From the NCBI GenBank assembly GCA_023390215.1, contig JAEWDG010000131.1, positions 1 through 10,969 on the forward strand: 10,969 bases of DNA, in the 5' to 3' direction. Of the stretch, positions 1 through 6,898 are shown piece after piece. Each line of letters opens with the position of its first letter. Position 1 is the stretch's first letter. This stretch comes from Bacteroidota bacterium (lineage in GTDB: Bacteria > Bacteroidota > Bacteroidia > Chitinophagales > Chitinophagaceae). Position numbers and translations under genes: made by a program. The notes beneath the pieces are model-generated. The model worked only from the letters and a program-made list of their open reading frames with translations, made no database searches and was not told where the DNA came from.

Positions 1-44
1 TTCTTTGCAGCTTTTTTAGGAGCAGCTTTTTTCTTCATTGCCAT
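1..44 (-). CDS. Lys/Ala-rich basic protein, N-terminal fragment (runs off left edge)
   Basis: Reading leftward from the ATG at 44-42 gives MAMKKKAAPKKAAK, after which the frame is still open at the window edge. Seven of 14 residues are Lys or Arg-like basic residues or lie in KK pairs, with Ala and Pro between them. This composition resembles the histone H1-like or HU-tail-like Lys/Ala/Pro proteins common in Bacteroidota, which bind DNA or RNA non-specifically. A second in-frame ATG lies two codons later (38-36), so the start is uncertain by two residues. It follows rpmA by 80 bases on the same strand, and a possible promoter of its own lies in that gap. Only 14 codons are visible, so no family can be assigned. 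Confidence 0.5.
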   Translation of the reverse strand, partial: MAMKKKAAPKKAAK

Positions 45-97
45 GTTTTAAAATTTAATTGGTTAGTAAATAATACCTTAAAAATAATCAGTATTTC

Positions 98-124
98 CAA
101 ACTACCAAAAAAATATTAAAACAA
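98..124 (-). promoter_or_regulatory. Possible promoter for the Lys/Ala-rich gene
   Basis: On the minus strand a TTG (124-122) is followed after 17 bases by TAGTTTG (104-98). This resembles the Bacteroidota -33 TTG / -7 TAnnTTTG pair, but the -7 box is one base short of consensus. It begins just after the rpmA stop codon and would give a leader of about 50 bases. The surrounding DNA is very AT-rich, so a chance match is quite possible. Confidence 0.3.
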
Positions 125-391
125 TTATGCAGTTGCTTCTACCTCAGAAACAGAGACAAACGTTTTGTTTCCTTTCGATTTTCTGAATTCAACAACACCA
201 TCCGTCATTGCGAAGATGGTAAAGTCTTTACCGATCCCAACATTTTTACCGGGATGATAAACTGTTCCGCGCTGACGAAGAATGATGTTACCGGCTACAG
301 CAGCTTGTCCTCCGAAAATCTTTACACCTAATCTTTTGCTTTGTGAATCGCGACCGTTTTTTACCGAGCCTTCACCTTTTTTGTGAGCCAT
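125..391 (-). CDS. rpmA: 50S ribosomal protein L27
   Basis: This encodes an 88-residue L27, a large-subunit protein whose flexible N-terminus reaches the peptidyl-transferase centre and helps position tRNA. It opens with MAHKKGEGS, followed by [29 protein letters not shown] and the GKD motif, which together are diagnostic of bacterial L27. Length is normal for the family. The mature-type MAHKK start is encoded directly, so there is none of the N-terminal extension that Firmicutes remove with the Prp protease. It lies 45 bases downstream of rplU on the same strand, the conserved L21-L27 arrangement, and is presumably cotranscribed with it. No clear Shine-Dalgarno sequence precedes the ATG; the upstream sequence is AT-rich, as is usual in Bacteroidota. 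The 3' part is more variable and ends [10 protein letters not shown]. Confidence 0.97.
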   Translation of the reverse strand: MAHKKGEGSVKNGRDSQSKRLGVKIFGGQAAVAGNIILRQRGTVYHPGKNVGIGKDFTIFAMTDGVVEFRKSKGNKTFVSVSEVEATA

Positions 392-436
392 TATCTAAAT
401 GATTTGAATTGTTCTTTGAAAAATTTTTCTAAAAAC

Positions 437-742
437 TTAAGCGATCGAAGTCACTTTAATATGCGTGTACTGAGTACGGTGACCATGTTTCTTACGGAAA
501 CCTTTTCTTCTTTTCATTTTGAACGCGATCACTTTGTCACCTTTCACCAGGTCACTAACAATTTCCGCTTTCACGATGGCTTTCACACCGGAACCGCTGG
601 CAACATTGTTACCATCGTGCGTCATCAACACATCTGAAAACTCAACCGAATCACCGGCTTTGCCTGATATATGCGGAACATAGAGGCTGTCTCCAGCTTT
701 TACTTTAAATTGCTGACCCGCGATTTTAACTACTGCTAACAT
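437..742 (-). CDS. rplU: 50S ribosomal protein L21
   Basis: This encodes a 101-residue L21, which binds 23S rRNA in the large subunit. The N-terminal KIAGQQFKVKAGD matches the family pattern for the first beta strands. The C-terminal basic stretch FKMKRRKGFRKKHGHRTQYT carries the conserved RRK...GHRQ-like RNA-binding signature. Length is normal (usually about 100-105 residues). The ATG at 742-740 is the only reasonable start, because the ATG just upstream is followed at once by a stop. It is the first gene of the rplU-rpmA operon and has a near-consensus Bacteroidota promoter close upstream, giving a leader of only about 15 bases. Two inverted repeats overlap this promoter and leader and could regulate expression. 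Confidence 0.97.
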   Translation of the reverse strand: MLAVVKIAGQQFKVKAGDSLYVPHISGKAGDSVEFSDVLMTHDGNNVASGSGVKAIVKAEIVSDLVKGDKVIAFKMKRRKGFRKKHGHRTQYTHIKVTSIA

Positions 743-748
743 AACATA

Positions 749-760
749 CCTAAATTTAGG
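749..760. repeat. Perfect 12-base palindrome at the rplU leader
   Basis: The sequence CCTAAATTTAGG is a perfect palindrome lying between the rplU -7 box and its start codon, at the predicted transcription start. It could be a repressor site or simply an AT-rich coincidence. Its 3' half on the minus strand (TTTAGG) also supplies the only AGG near the rplU ATG. Confidence 0.45.
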
Positions 761-762
761 AC

Positions 763-784
763 GGCAAAGGTAGGGGTTTTTGCC
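763..784. repeat. Inverted repeat enclosing the rplU -7 box
   Basis: GGCAAA (763-768) and TTTGCC (779-784) form a six-base inverted repeat separated by 10 bases. One arm coincides with the TTTG part of the rplU -7 box, so a dimeric DNA-binding protein here would block the promoter. On the plus strand the right arm is followed by ATTTTTT, so a weak terminator is an alternative, although no plus-strand gene lies upstream of it in the window. Confidence 0.35.
765..772 (-). promoter_or_regulatory. rplU-rpmA promoter, -7 box
   Basis: On the minus strand 772-765 reads TACCTTTG, an exact match to the Bacteroidota -7 consensus TAnnTTTG. About 19 bases further upstream is a TTTA that could stand in for the -33 TTG. 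Transcription would begin near 755-760, leaving a leader of roughly 15 bases before the rplU ATG. Confidence 0.65.
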
Positions 785-877
785 ATTTTTTAAAGCTTTT
801 TCCTGAATCTTTTTACCCCATAAATAGAACTGGGATACAGTAATTTCTCCGTCAACGCCTAACTTACTGATATTCTT

Positions 878-885
878 TAATTTCG
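878..885 (+). promoter_or_regulatory. Possible -7 box of the plsC-priA-murB operon
   Basis: TAATTTCG matches the Bacteroidota -7 consensus TAnnTTTG at all but one fixed position. It ends only six bases before the ATG at 892, so transcription would start at or very near the start codon, giving a leaderless or almost leaderless mRNA. No convincing -33 TTG was found at the usual spacing, so the call is tentative. Confidence 0.4.
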
Positions 886-891
886 CCCGCC

Positions 892-1662
892 ATGGCCAGG
901 CATGTAAAGATCATACAATATATATATAGTATATACGCATTTGCCATTTTCCTGATCCTGATGTTCTTGCTTTTCCCTTTTGTGCTGATCGCCTCTTTGT
1001 TCGGGCGGATCAAAGGAGGGAATATGGTATATCATATTTGCCGCTTCTGGGCCGATGCTGCATTACTATTATGGGGAATTCGTCCTGTCATGATCTTTGA
1101 AGAACCCCTCGATCCGAACCGCCCCTCTGTTTTTGTGTTTAATCATATATCCTATATGGATATTCCCGCTATCCTCGTTAGTCTGCGTTATCAGCATTTC
1201 AGGGTTTTGGGAAAAGCAGAAATGGCACGCATTCCGATTTTTGGTTTTTTTTACCGCGTAGCGGCTGTGATGGTCGACCGCTCCGATCCGGACAAAAGGG
1301 CAAAATCCGTGGAAACACTTATATCAGTTCTACATAAAAACATTTCGGTGGTCATTGCACCTGAGGGCACTTTTAATATGAGCAACAAACCTTTTAAATC
1401 TTTTTTCAATGGTGCATTTCGTATTGCAATTGAAACCAACACACCGATCCGCCCCATGTTGTTTCTCGATACCTATGCGAGATTAAACTATACCTCAGTT
1501 TTTTCGCTAACGCCGGGAAAATGCAGAACCGTATTTCTTCCGGAAATTTCAGTTGACGGATATTCTGCCGATGACATAGAAAAATTGAAAGCGGAAGTTT
1601 ATGGAAAGATGGAAAAAGCATTGATCAAGTATAATGCTGAATGGATCACTGCCCATGAATGA
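892..1662 (+). CDS. PlsC-type 1-acyl-glycerol-3-phosphate acyltransferase family protein
   Basis: This 256-residue membrane enzyme belongs to the LPLAT/PlsC acyltransferase family, which moves an acyl chain onto lysophosphatidic acid or a related lipid acceptor at the inner membrane. A hydrophobic membrane segment spans about residues 11-38. The catalytic motif I is NHISYMD, with His85 and Asp90 in the required HX4D spacing. Motif II lies near VDRSD (about 128-132), motif III is PEGTF (157-161), and motif IV is around TPIRPML (184-190). It is the first gene of a plus-strand run, and its last codons overlap the priA start by 8 bases, which suggests translational coupling. The start at 892 is preferred because the next Met would cut into the membrane anchor. 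The exact acyl acceptor cannot be told: it could be PlsC itself or a paralogue acting on ornithine lipids or another substrate. Confidence 0.85.
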   Translation: MARHVKIIQYIYSIYAFAIFLILMFLLFPFVLIASLFGRIKGGNMVYHICRFWADAALLLWGIRPVMIFEEPLDPNRPSVFVFNHISYMDIPAILVSLRYQHFRVLGKAEMARIPIFGFFYRVAAVMVDRSDPDKRAKSVETLISVLHKNISVVIAPEGTFNMSNKPFKSFFNGAFRIAIETNTPIRPMLFLDTYARLNYTSVFSLTPGKCRTVFLPEISVDGYSADDIEKLKAEVYGKMEKALIKYNAEWITAHE

Positions 1663-4114
1663 GAAAACTGACCATATTAATACCTGGGTTGAAGTGATTC
1701 TTCCATTGGCGCTGCCCACTGTGTATACCTACGCTGTTCCCGGTCACCTGATCGATCAGTGCCAGCCAGGTAAAAGAGTAGAAGTTGTGCTGGGAGCAAA
1801 TAAGAAATATGCCGGCATAATAAAAACGCTGATCAGTCAGCAGCCTTCCTATAAAACTAAAGAGATCCTTGCAGTACTTGATGATCAGCCTTTGCTTAGC
1901 CAAACGCAGTTGCGCCTCTGGCGCTGGCTGAGTACCTATTATATGTGTACGGAAGGAGAGGTAATGATCGCCGCCCTTCCCGCGCATTTTAAACTGAGCA
2001 GCGAAACCGTGCTGATCCATAACGAAGAAGCAAGCGACGATTTTAGTTTATTGAATGATGAGGAATTCATTGTAGCGGAAGCCCTGCTGGTGAAACATCA
2101 GCTTACGATCACTGAAGTGCAGGAACTGCTGGAAAATAAAAGGATCTATCCGGTTGTGAAATCTCTTTTGGAAAAGAAGATTTGTTTTGCCTGGGAGAAA
2201 ATATCGGAAAAATATCAACCCAAAAAAGAGAAATTCATTCGCTTGAATCATGCCTATCGCGACGAGGCTGCATTGGAAGATTTACTGAATAACTGGAAAG
2301 GCGCGCCGCGGCAGATGGATTTGCTCCTGGCCTATCTGCATTTGGAGAAAACGGAAGGGGATGTTACGCAAACAGAATTACTTAAAAAAGCCGGCACGAC
2401 AACAACTGTTTTAAAAGGGTTAGCCGACAAACATATTCTTGAAGTTGAATCCCGCCAGGTAGGAAGATTACAACATGGAACCCCGATTGTGCAGGTCGAT
2501 TTTGAACTGAGCCAGGCACAGGAAACCGCCCTCTCACAAATTAAAGCCTCATTTAACCAACATTCGGTTTGTTTGTTACATGCAGTTACAGGAAGCGGTA
2601 AGACACATATTTATATTAAGCTTATCGAACAATATCTTTCAGAAGGTAAACAGGTATTGTATTTACTTCCGGAAATTGCGTTAACCACTCAAATTGTACG
2701 CCGACTCGAAAAACATTTCGGCGGTTATCTGTCCATTTACCATTCCAAGTTCAACGACCAGGAAAAAGTGGAGATATGGAACCGCGTGCGTTCCGGCGAA
2801 GCAAGGCTGGTGCTTGGTGCGCGTAGCGCGTTATTTCTCCCGTTTGAGAATCTTGGTTTTGTTGTTGTGGATGAAGAACATGATGCTTCCTATAAGCAAC
2901 AGGATCCTGCACCCCGGTACAATGCACGTGATGCGGCTATATTTTACGCGGGGATGTTCGAAGCAAAAATCCTGCTGGGCAGTGCAACTCCGTCCATTGA
3001 ATCAGTGTACAATGCCAAACTTGATAAATATGGTTTGGTGGAATTGAATGAGAGATTCGGAAATCTTCAATTGCCCGCTATTGAGATCATTAATACGCGC
3101 CAGGTTGCTCAGAAAGGAAAGGTGATGATTTCACCTCAGCTACATGAAGCGATTCAACAAACGGTACAAGCGGATAAGCAGGTTATCTTATTTCAAAACC
3201 GGAGGGGATATAATCCTTACCTGATCTGCGGATCCTGCGGACATATTCCGCAATGTATCCATTGTGATGTTTCCCTAACCCTGCATAAATATTCAAATAA
3301 GCTCCATTGCCATAATTGCGGAAGTACTTATTCAAAGATGAATGAATGTATTGCCTGCGGAAGCAACAACTGGCTGGAAAAAAATTTTGGAACTGAAAAA
3401 ATTGAAGAACTTATAGAAGAAGCTTTTCCCGATTGCAGGGTGGCCCGTATGGATATTGACAGTGTAAAAGGAAAGCACGCCCATGACCTGCTGATCAGGC
3501 AGTTTGAACAGCACAGAATGGATATACTGGTAGGCACGCAGATGGTAGTAAAAGGTCTCGATTTTGATAAAGTTCAACTGGTTGGAATTCTGGATGCGGA
3601 CGGGCTGTTGAGTTTTGCTGATTTCCGGGTGAATGAAAGAGCATTTCAGTTGATGGAACAGGTAAGCGGAAGAGCAGGTAGAAAAATCCTGCAGGGGAAA
3701 GTGATTATTCAGGCTTTGAATGTGCAGCATCCGGTATTGCGTATGGTTGAAGCACATGACTACTATGCCCTGTATAATTTTGAACTGCCTAATCGTCTTC
3801 AGTTCGGTTATCCTCCCTTCACCAGGTTGATCAGGTTAACCCTCAGGCATAAAATAAAGAATGTATTGGATGAAGCCGCTCTTCGTTTGGCCCGAAGTCT
3901 TTCATCGGACTTGAAAAATTATATCGTAGGTCCTGCTGTTCCGCCTGTAGGGAGGATCAGGGGTTTATATCTTTCCGAAATTCTTATCAAACTTCCCCGC
4001 GAAATCGGCCACAATCAAAGTTTTAAAAAAGCAATCAGAAACCATATAAATTTACTGCTCGCTGAAAAAGCGTACCGGTCGGTTCATATCATTGCAGACG
4101 TTGACCCCATATAA
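1655..4114 (+). CDS. priA: Primosomal protein N' (replication restart helicase PriA)
   Basis: PriA is a 3'-5' superfamily 2 DNA helicase that recognises stalled forks and reloads the replicative helicase. With the ATG at 1655 it has 819 residues, typical for the family. The N-terminal region (about 1-110) is the 3'-DNA-binding domain, followed by a winged-helix region. The helicase core has Walker A TGSGKT (312-317), Walker B DEEH (406-409), SAT (443-445) and motif VI QVSGRAGR (669-676). Eight cysteines at 525, 528, 534, 537, 552, 555, 565 and 568 form the two-zinc insertion typical of PriA. The GTQMVVKG and DADGLLSFADFR motifs and the C-terminal PPVGRIRG segment are also diagnostic. An in-frame ATG at 1634 would add seven residues but overlaps the upstream gene more deeply. 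The chosen start overlaps that gene by 8 bases. Confidence 0.96.
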   Translation: MNEKTDHINTWVEVILPLALPTVYTYAVPGHLIDQCQPGKRVEVVLGANKKYAGIIKTLISQQPSYKTKEILAVLDDQPLLSQTQLRLWRWLSTYYMCTEGEVMIAALPAHFKLSSETVLIHNEEASDDFSLLNDEEFIVAEALLVKHQLTITEVQELLENKRIYPVVKSLLEKKICFAWEKISEKYQPKKEKFIRLNHAYRDEAALEDLLNNWKGAPRQMDLLLAYLHLEKTEGDVTQTELLKKAGTTTTVLKGLADKHILEVESRQVGRLQHGTPIVQVDFELSQAQETALSQIKASFNQHSVCLLHAVTGSGKTHIYIKLIEQYLSEGKQVLYLLPEIALTTQIVRRLEKHFGGYLSIYHSKFNDQEKVEIWNRVRSGEARLVLGARSALFLPFENLGFVVVDEEHDASYKQQDPAPRYNARDAAIFYAGMFEAKILLGSATPSIESVYNAKLDKYGLVELNERFGNLQLPAIEIINTRQVAQKGKVMISPQLHEAIQQTVQADKQVILFQNRRGYNPYLICGSCGHIPQCIHCDVSLTLHKYSNKLHCHNCGSTYSKMNECIACGSNNWLEKNFGTEKIEELIEEAFPDCRVARMDIDSVKGKHAHDLLIRQFEQHRMDILVGTQMVVKGLDFDKVQLVGILDADGLLSFADFRVNERAFQLMEQVSGRAGRKILQGKVIIQALNVQHPVLRMVEAHDYYALYNFELPNRLQFGYPPFTRLIRLTLRHKIKNVLDEAALRLARSLSSDLKNYIVGPAVPPVGRIRGLYLSEILIKLPREIGHNQSFKKAIRNHINLLLAEKAYRSVHIIADVDPI

Positions 4115-4115
4115 A

Positions 4116-5135
4116 ATGGATATTCAAACAAATATTTCTCTCAGGCCTTTTAACAGTTTTGGTATAGATGTGCTGGCGAAAGCTTTTTCTGTATTTCATT
4201 CTGCAGAAGAACTCGCCGAGATCCTGGAAGATGCGGAAAATAAAAACCTGGCAGAGAAACTCGTGCTGGGAGGAGGGAGCAATATATTGCTTACAAAGAA
4301 TTTCGATGGGCTTGTTTTGAAAAATGAAATGCCGGGAACTTTTCTGGTGGATACCGATGCTGAACATTATTATGTAAAAGTTGGCGCAGGAGAAAACTGG
4401 CATCGCTTTGTAATGCATTGCGTTGATCAGAATTATGCAGGGATTGAAAACCTGGCGTTGATACCGGGAAATGTTGGAGACTCACCCATGCAAAATATCG
4501 GGGCTTACGGCGTTGAAATTAAAGATGTATTTTATCAGCTGGAGGCTTATCATATTAAAGACCGGCGGGTAGATGTATTTACTAAAGACGACTGCAAATT
4601 TGGTTACCGGGAAAGTGTTTTCAAATCCTCGTTGAAAAACCAATACGTTATTTTAAGTGTCACATTTAAACTTCTTAGAAACCCGGTTTTTAACACAGCC
4701 TATGGTGCGATCATGGCAGAACTTGATGAAATGAAGATCACCGATCTCACCATTCATAGTATAGCCAGAGCGGTTATACGTATACGTCAGTCAAAGCTCC
4801 CTGACCCTTCGGTGATTGGGAACGCAGGCAGTTTTTTCAAGAACCCTGAAATTGATACTGATCAATTCAGAGAATTGAAGATCAGGTTTCCCGAAATTAT
4901 TGGGTATGATCTGCCCGGTCATAGGGTAAAACTTGCCGCCGGATGGATGATTGAACAATGCGGATGGAAAGGCTACCGGGAAGGAGATGCAGGTTGTCAT
5001 GCGCAACAAGCCCTGGTACTTGTGAATTATGGAAACGCAAAAGGAGAAGAAATCCTGACTCTGAGTAACAAAATAATTTCCTCCGTTAAAAACCGCTTCG
5101 GTGTAACATTGGAGAAAGAAGTGAATATCTACTGA
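4116..5135 (+). CDS. murB: UDP-N-acetylenolpyruvoylglucosamine reductase (MurB, type I)
   Basis: MurB is a cytoplasmic FAD enzyme that uses NADPH to reduce UDP-GlcNAc-enolpyruvate to UDP-MurNAc, the second committed step of peptidoglycan synthesis. The 339-residue product has the FAD-binding GGGSN (52-56), GAGENWH (90-96) and the long IPG...QNIGAYGVE block (116-134). The expected active-site residues are present: Arg165 in FGYRES, the proton-donor Ser239 in GNAGSFFKNP, and Glu335 in the C-terminal LEKEVNIY. The overall pattern and length fit the E. coli-like type I enzyme. The ATG at 4116 lies one base after the priA stop codon, so the two genes are almost certainly coupled. A TTG at 4092 would add eight residues that overlap priA and do not look like MurB, so it was rejected. 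It is the last gene of its operon. Confidence 0.96.
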   Translation: MDIQTNISLRPFNSFGIDVLAKAFSVFHSAEELAEILEDAENKNLAEKLVLGGGSNILLTKNFDGLVLKNEMPGTFLVDTDAEHYYVKVGAGENWHRFVMHCVDQNYAGIENLALIPGNVGDSPMQNIGAYGVEIKDVFYQLEAYHIKDRRVDVFTKDDCKFGYRESVFKSSLKNQYVILSVTFKLLRNPVFNTAYGAIMAELDEMKITDLTIHSIARAVIRIRQSKLPDPSVIGNAGSFFKNPEIDTDQFRELKIRFPEIIGYDLPGHRVKLAAGWMIEQCGWKGYREGDAGCHAQQALVLVNYGNAKGEEILTLSNKIISSVKNRFGVTLEKEVNIY

Positions 5136-5144
5136 AGTTGAGGC

Positions 5145-5163
5145 AAAAGATCCAGGATCTTTT
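5145..5163. repeat. Perfect inverted repeat just after murB
   Basis: AAAAGATCC and GGATCTTTT are separated by a single A, forming a 19-base symmetrical palindrome ten bases after the murB stop. As RNA it would form a short A/U-ended stem with a loop of about seven bases, ending in UUUU on either strand. It could be a weak bidirectional terminator between the convergent murB and AAA+ operons. The stem is weak, so it may instead have no function. Confidence 0.4.
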
Positions 5164-5246
5164 CAATATCCCGATAGAAACATAAGTTTAAAAAAGCATC
5201 ACTCACAACTCACCGGTTTTTGATTCAGGAGTTTTTCCGGAATGAT

Positions 5247-5290
5247 AATCGTTTAATCTGTGATAATCCGCGCGATCTGCGGGATGATTA
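5247..5290. repeat. Short AATCtg-type quasi-tandem repeat in the murB/AAA+ gap
   Basis: The core AATC recurs at 5247, 5255 and 5265, followed by GATC at 5274 and GGAT at 5282, with GTG, GCG and CTG triplets between them, at spacings of 8-10 bases. The look is that of the dispersed AATCTGTG/AATCTGCGGG-like intergenic elements I recall from many Bacteroidota genomes, but that comparison is from memory. The right half folds into the terminator described separately. Confidence 0.4.
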
Positions 5291-5298
5291 TTTTTTTT
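5263..5298 (+). terminator. Rho-independent terminator of the plsC-priA-murB operon
   Basis: ATAATCCGC (5263-5271) can pair with GCGG (5279-5282) and ATTAT (5287-5291), leaving a seven-base loop and a four-base bulge GATG on the 3' side. The stem is followed directly by eight T residues (5291-5298). It lies about 130 bases after murB. The bulge weakens the stem, but the long T tract and the position support the call. The rest of the gap (5299-5377) shows only some CTAAC/ACTAA repetition and no gene. Confidence 0.6.
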
Positions 5299-5377
5299 CA
5301 ATAGCAAACTGGAAGCACAGGTTCTGCAATATCATCAGTTACATCTCAGGCTAACTAATCACCACTAACAAACTATC

Positions 5378-6898
5378 CTAACCTTCCTCTTCGTCAAAGT
5401 ATCCTTCATCCTCCAGGTCAGACATACCCAGGTTAAGCATACTTCCCATGAGATCCGCGAATTCCATTTTTCCTTCCAGCACTTTTTTACTGATCATTGA
5501 ATACGATGCCAGCCCGTGCAGCACAAACTCCATAAGTAAAGCATTTTCTTTTTCATCGGCTACATTAAAATGCTTTTTTACGAATGCATTCAGACCGTCA
5601 ACTTTATACAGCAACAAGATTTTGTCGTTGTCTTTTGCATCAAGAAAAAGATCAAGCTGATGGCCGGCATCAAACCATTTCGTGATTGCTTTGTAAGGAT
5701 TTTCCAGCGGTTCTTTTCCTTTTCTTTTTTTGCCGGCTTCGGGATTCGGGAAATATTGAACGAATTGAGACCGGATCGCTTTGTTAAGCAAACTGTATGC
5801 AACCTGGAAAGGACCTTCCTGTTCACCTTCATAAACCAGTTCAATTTTACCGGTTATGGAAGGAATGATACCCAGGAGATCGCTGATCCAGACCTGCGTT
5901 TTATTTTCTCCGTTTCTGATGGATCTTCTTTCCGCTGCACTCACGGCATTTTCCAAAGCCGCTATGGTCAGGCGGGCGCTTACGCCGCTTTTTTTATCCA
6001 CCAGCTCATTTTCCCTTGCTTCAAATGCCACCTGTTCGATCAATCGTTTAATAAGATCACTTACTTCCACTTTCGATGATTGTTCGTCCGTTATCGATGC
6101 CTCCTGCTCAGTTATCGCCAGAGCGGTTTCAAGGTTTTTGGGATAATGGGTGAGTATCTGGCTTTCAATCCGGTCTTTAAGGGGAGTAACAATCGTTCCC
6201 CTGTTGGTATAATCTTCCGGATTGGCGGTAAATACAAACATAACATCAAGGGGTAAACGCAGTTTGAAGCCACGTATCTGTAAGTCGCCTTCTTCAAGGA
6301 TATTAAACAGGGAAACCTGGATCCGGGCCTGCAGATCCGGAAGTTCGTTTATTACAAATATGCAGCGGTTGCTTCTTGGTATTATTCCATAGTGCAGCAC
6401 CCTTTCATCAGCAAAACTGAGTTTTAAGTTTGCGGCTTTGATAGGATCAATATCACCAATGAGGTCTGCCACACTTACATCCGGCGTGGCCAGTTTTTCG
6501 CCATAGCGTTCCGAACGGTGCAACCAGCTAACCGGCGTATTGTCGCCTTCTTCTTCAATCAGATCAATGGCAAACCTTGATACCGGATGCAGGGGATCAT
6601 CATTTATCTCACTTCCCGTTACATAAGGAATATATTCGTCCAATAGAGAGGTCATCTGGCGGGCCATGCGGGTTTTAGCCTGTCCTCTTAAACCCAGGAA
6701 CAGAATATTATGCCTGCTTAATAATGCACGCTCGGTATCCGGGATTACGGAATCTTCATAGCCCAAAATCCCTGGGAATGCATTTTCCTTTAAAGATATT
6801 TTCTTTAGCAGGTTTTCCCTGATTTCTTCTTTGATCGAACGGTAGCGATATCCTGATTTTTTCAGTTCGCCTAAGGTTTTAATATTATTATTGCTCAT
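5378..6898 (-). CDS. MoxR/magnesium-chelatase-like AAA+ ATPase (COG1239-type)
   Basis: This 506-residue cytoplasmic AAA+ ATPase is of the helix-2-insert type that includes MoxR and the ChlI/BchI chelatase subunit. Such proteins work with VWA-domain partners to remodel or metallate target proteins. Walker A is GLRGQAKT (69-76). The Walker B strand is CIFVINELPDL (179-189), with Asn184 where most AAA+ proteins have Asp, followed by the catalytic-type Glu185. Sensor 1 is TAN (Asn226), an arginine finger candidate is Arg243 in PLKDRIESQ, and a sensor 2 Arg309 lies in GVSARL. About 190 further residues follow the AAA+ core and end in a very acidic tail (EDEGYFDEEEG). The start ATG overlaps the stop of the upstream membrane gene as ATGA (6895-6898), so the two are translationally coupled. 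With no chlorophyll or cobalamin genes nearby, a true Mg- or Co-chelatase role is unlikely; the target is unknown. Confidence 0.85.
   Translation of the reverse strand: MSNNNIKTLGELKKSGYRYRSIKEEIRENLLKKISLKENAFPGILGYEDSVIPDTERALLSRHNILFLGLRGQAKTRMARQMTSLLDEYIPYVTGSEINDDPLHPVSRFAIDLIEEEGDNTPVSWLHRSERYGEKLATPDVSVADLIGDIDPIKAANLKLSFADERVLHYGIIPRSNRCIFVINELPDLQARIQVSLFNILEEGDLQIRGFKLRLPLDVMFVFTANPEDYTNRGTIVTPLKDRIESQILTHYPKNLETALAITEQEASITDEQSSKVEVSDLIKRLIEQVAFEARENELVDKKSGVSARLTIAALENAVSAAERRSIRNGENKTQVWISDLLGIIPSITGKIELVYEGEQEGPFQVAYSLLNKAIRSQFVQYFPNPEAGKKRKGKEPLENPYKAITKWFDAGHQLDLFLDAKDNDKILLLYKVDGLNAFVKKHFNVADEKENALLMEFVLHGLASYSMISKKVLEGKMEFADLMGSMLNLGMSDLEDEGYFDEEEG

Noticed and set aside
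1634..1654. Seven-codon extension of PriA from an upstream ATG
   Set aside because: It adds MLNGSLP, which overlaps the acyltransferase gene by 29 bases. The ATG at 1655 gives a normal-length protein and a tidy 8-base overlap.
3332..3757. 141-residue open frame on the minus strand inside priA
   Set aside because: It is antisense to the conserved zinc-binding and helicase motifs of priA and has no domain or start signal of its own.
4092..4115. TTG start for MurB
   Set aside because: The extra eight residues overlap priA and do not resemble the MurB N-terminus. The ATG at 4116 directly follows the priA stop.
5299..5377. CTAAC/ACTAA repetition before the AAA+ stop codon
   Set aside because: The copies are short and irregular in a low-complexity stretch, without pairing potential or array structure.
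5570..6079. 169-residue open frame on the plus strand
   Set aside because: It lies opposite the AAA+ gene, has shadow-type composition (many Phe, Arg and Cys) and shows no recognisable domain.
5378..6898. True magnesium or cobalt chelatase subunit
   Set aside because: The AAA+ core is chelatase-like, but no large chelatase subunit or tetrapyrrole pathway gene is present, and the partner is a stand-alone VWA protein of another family.
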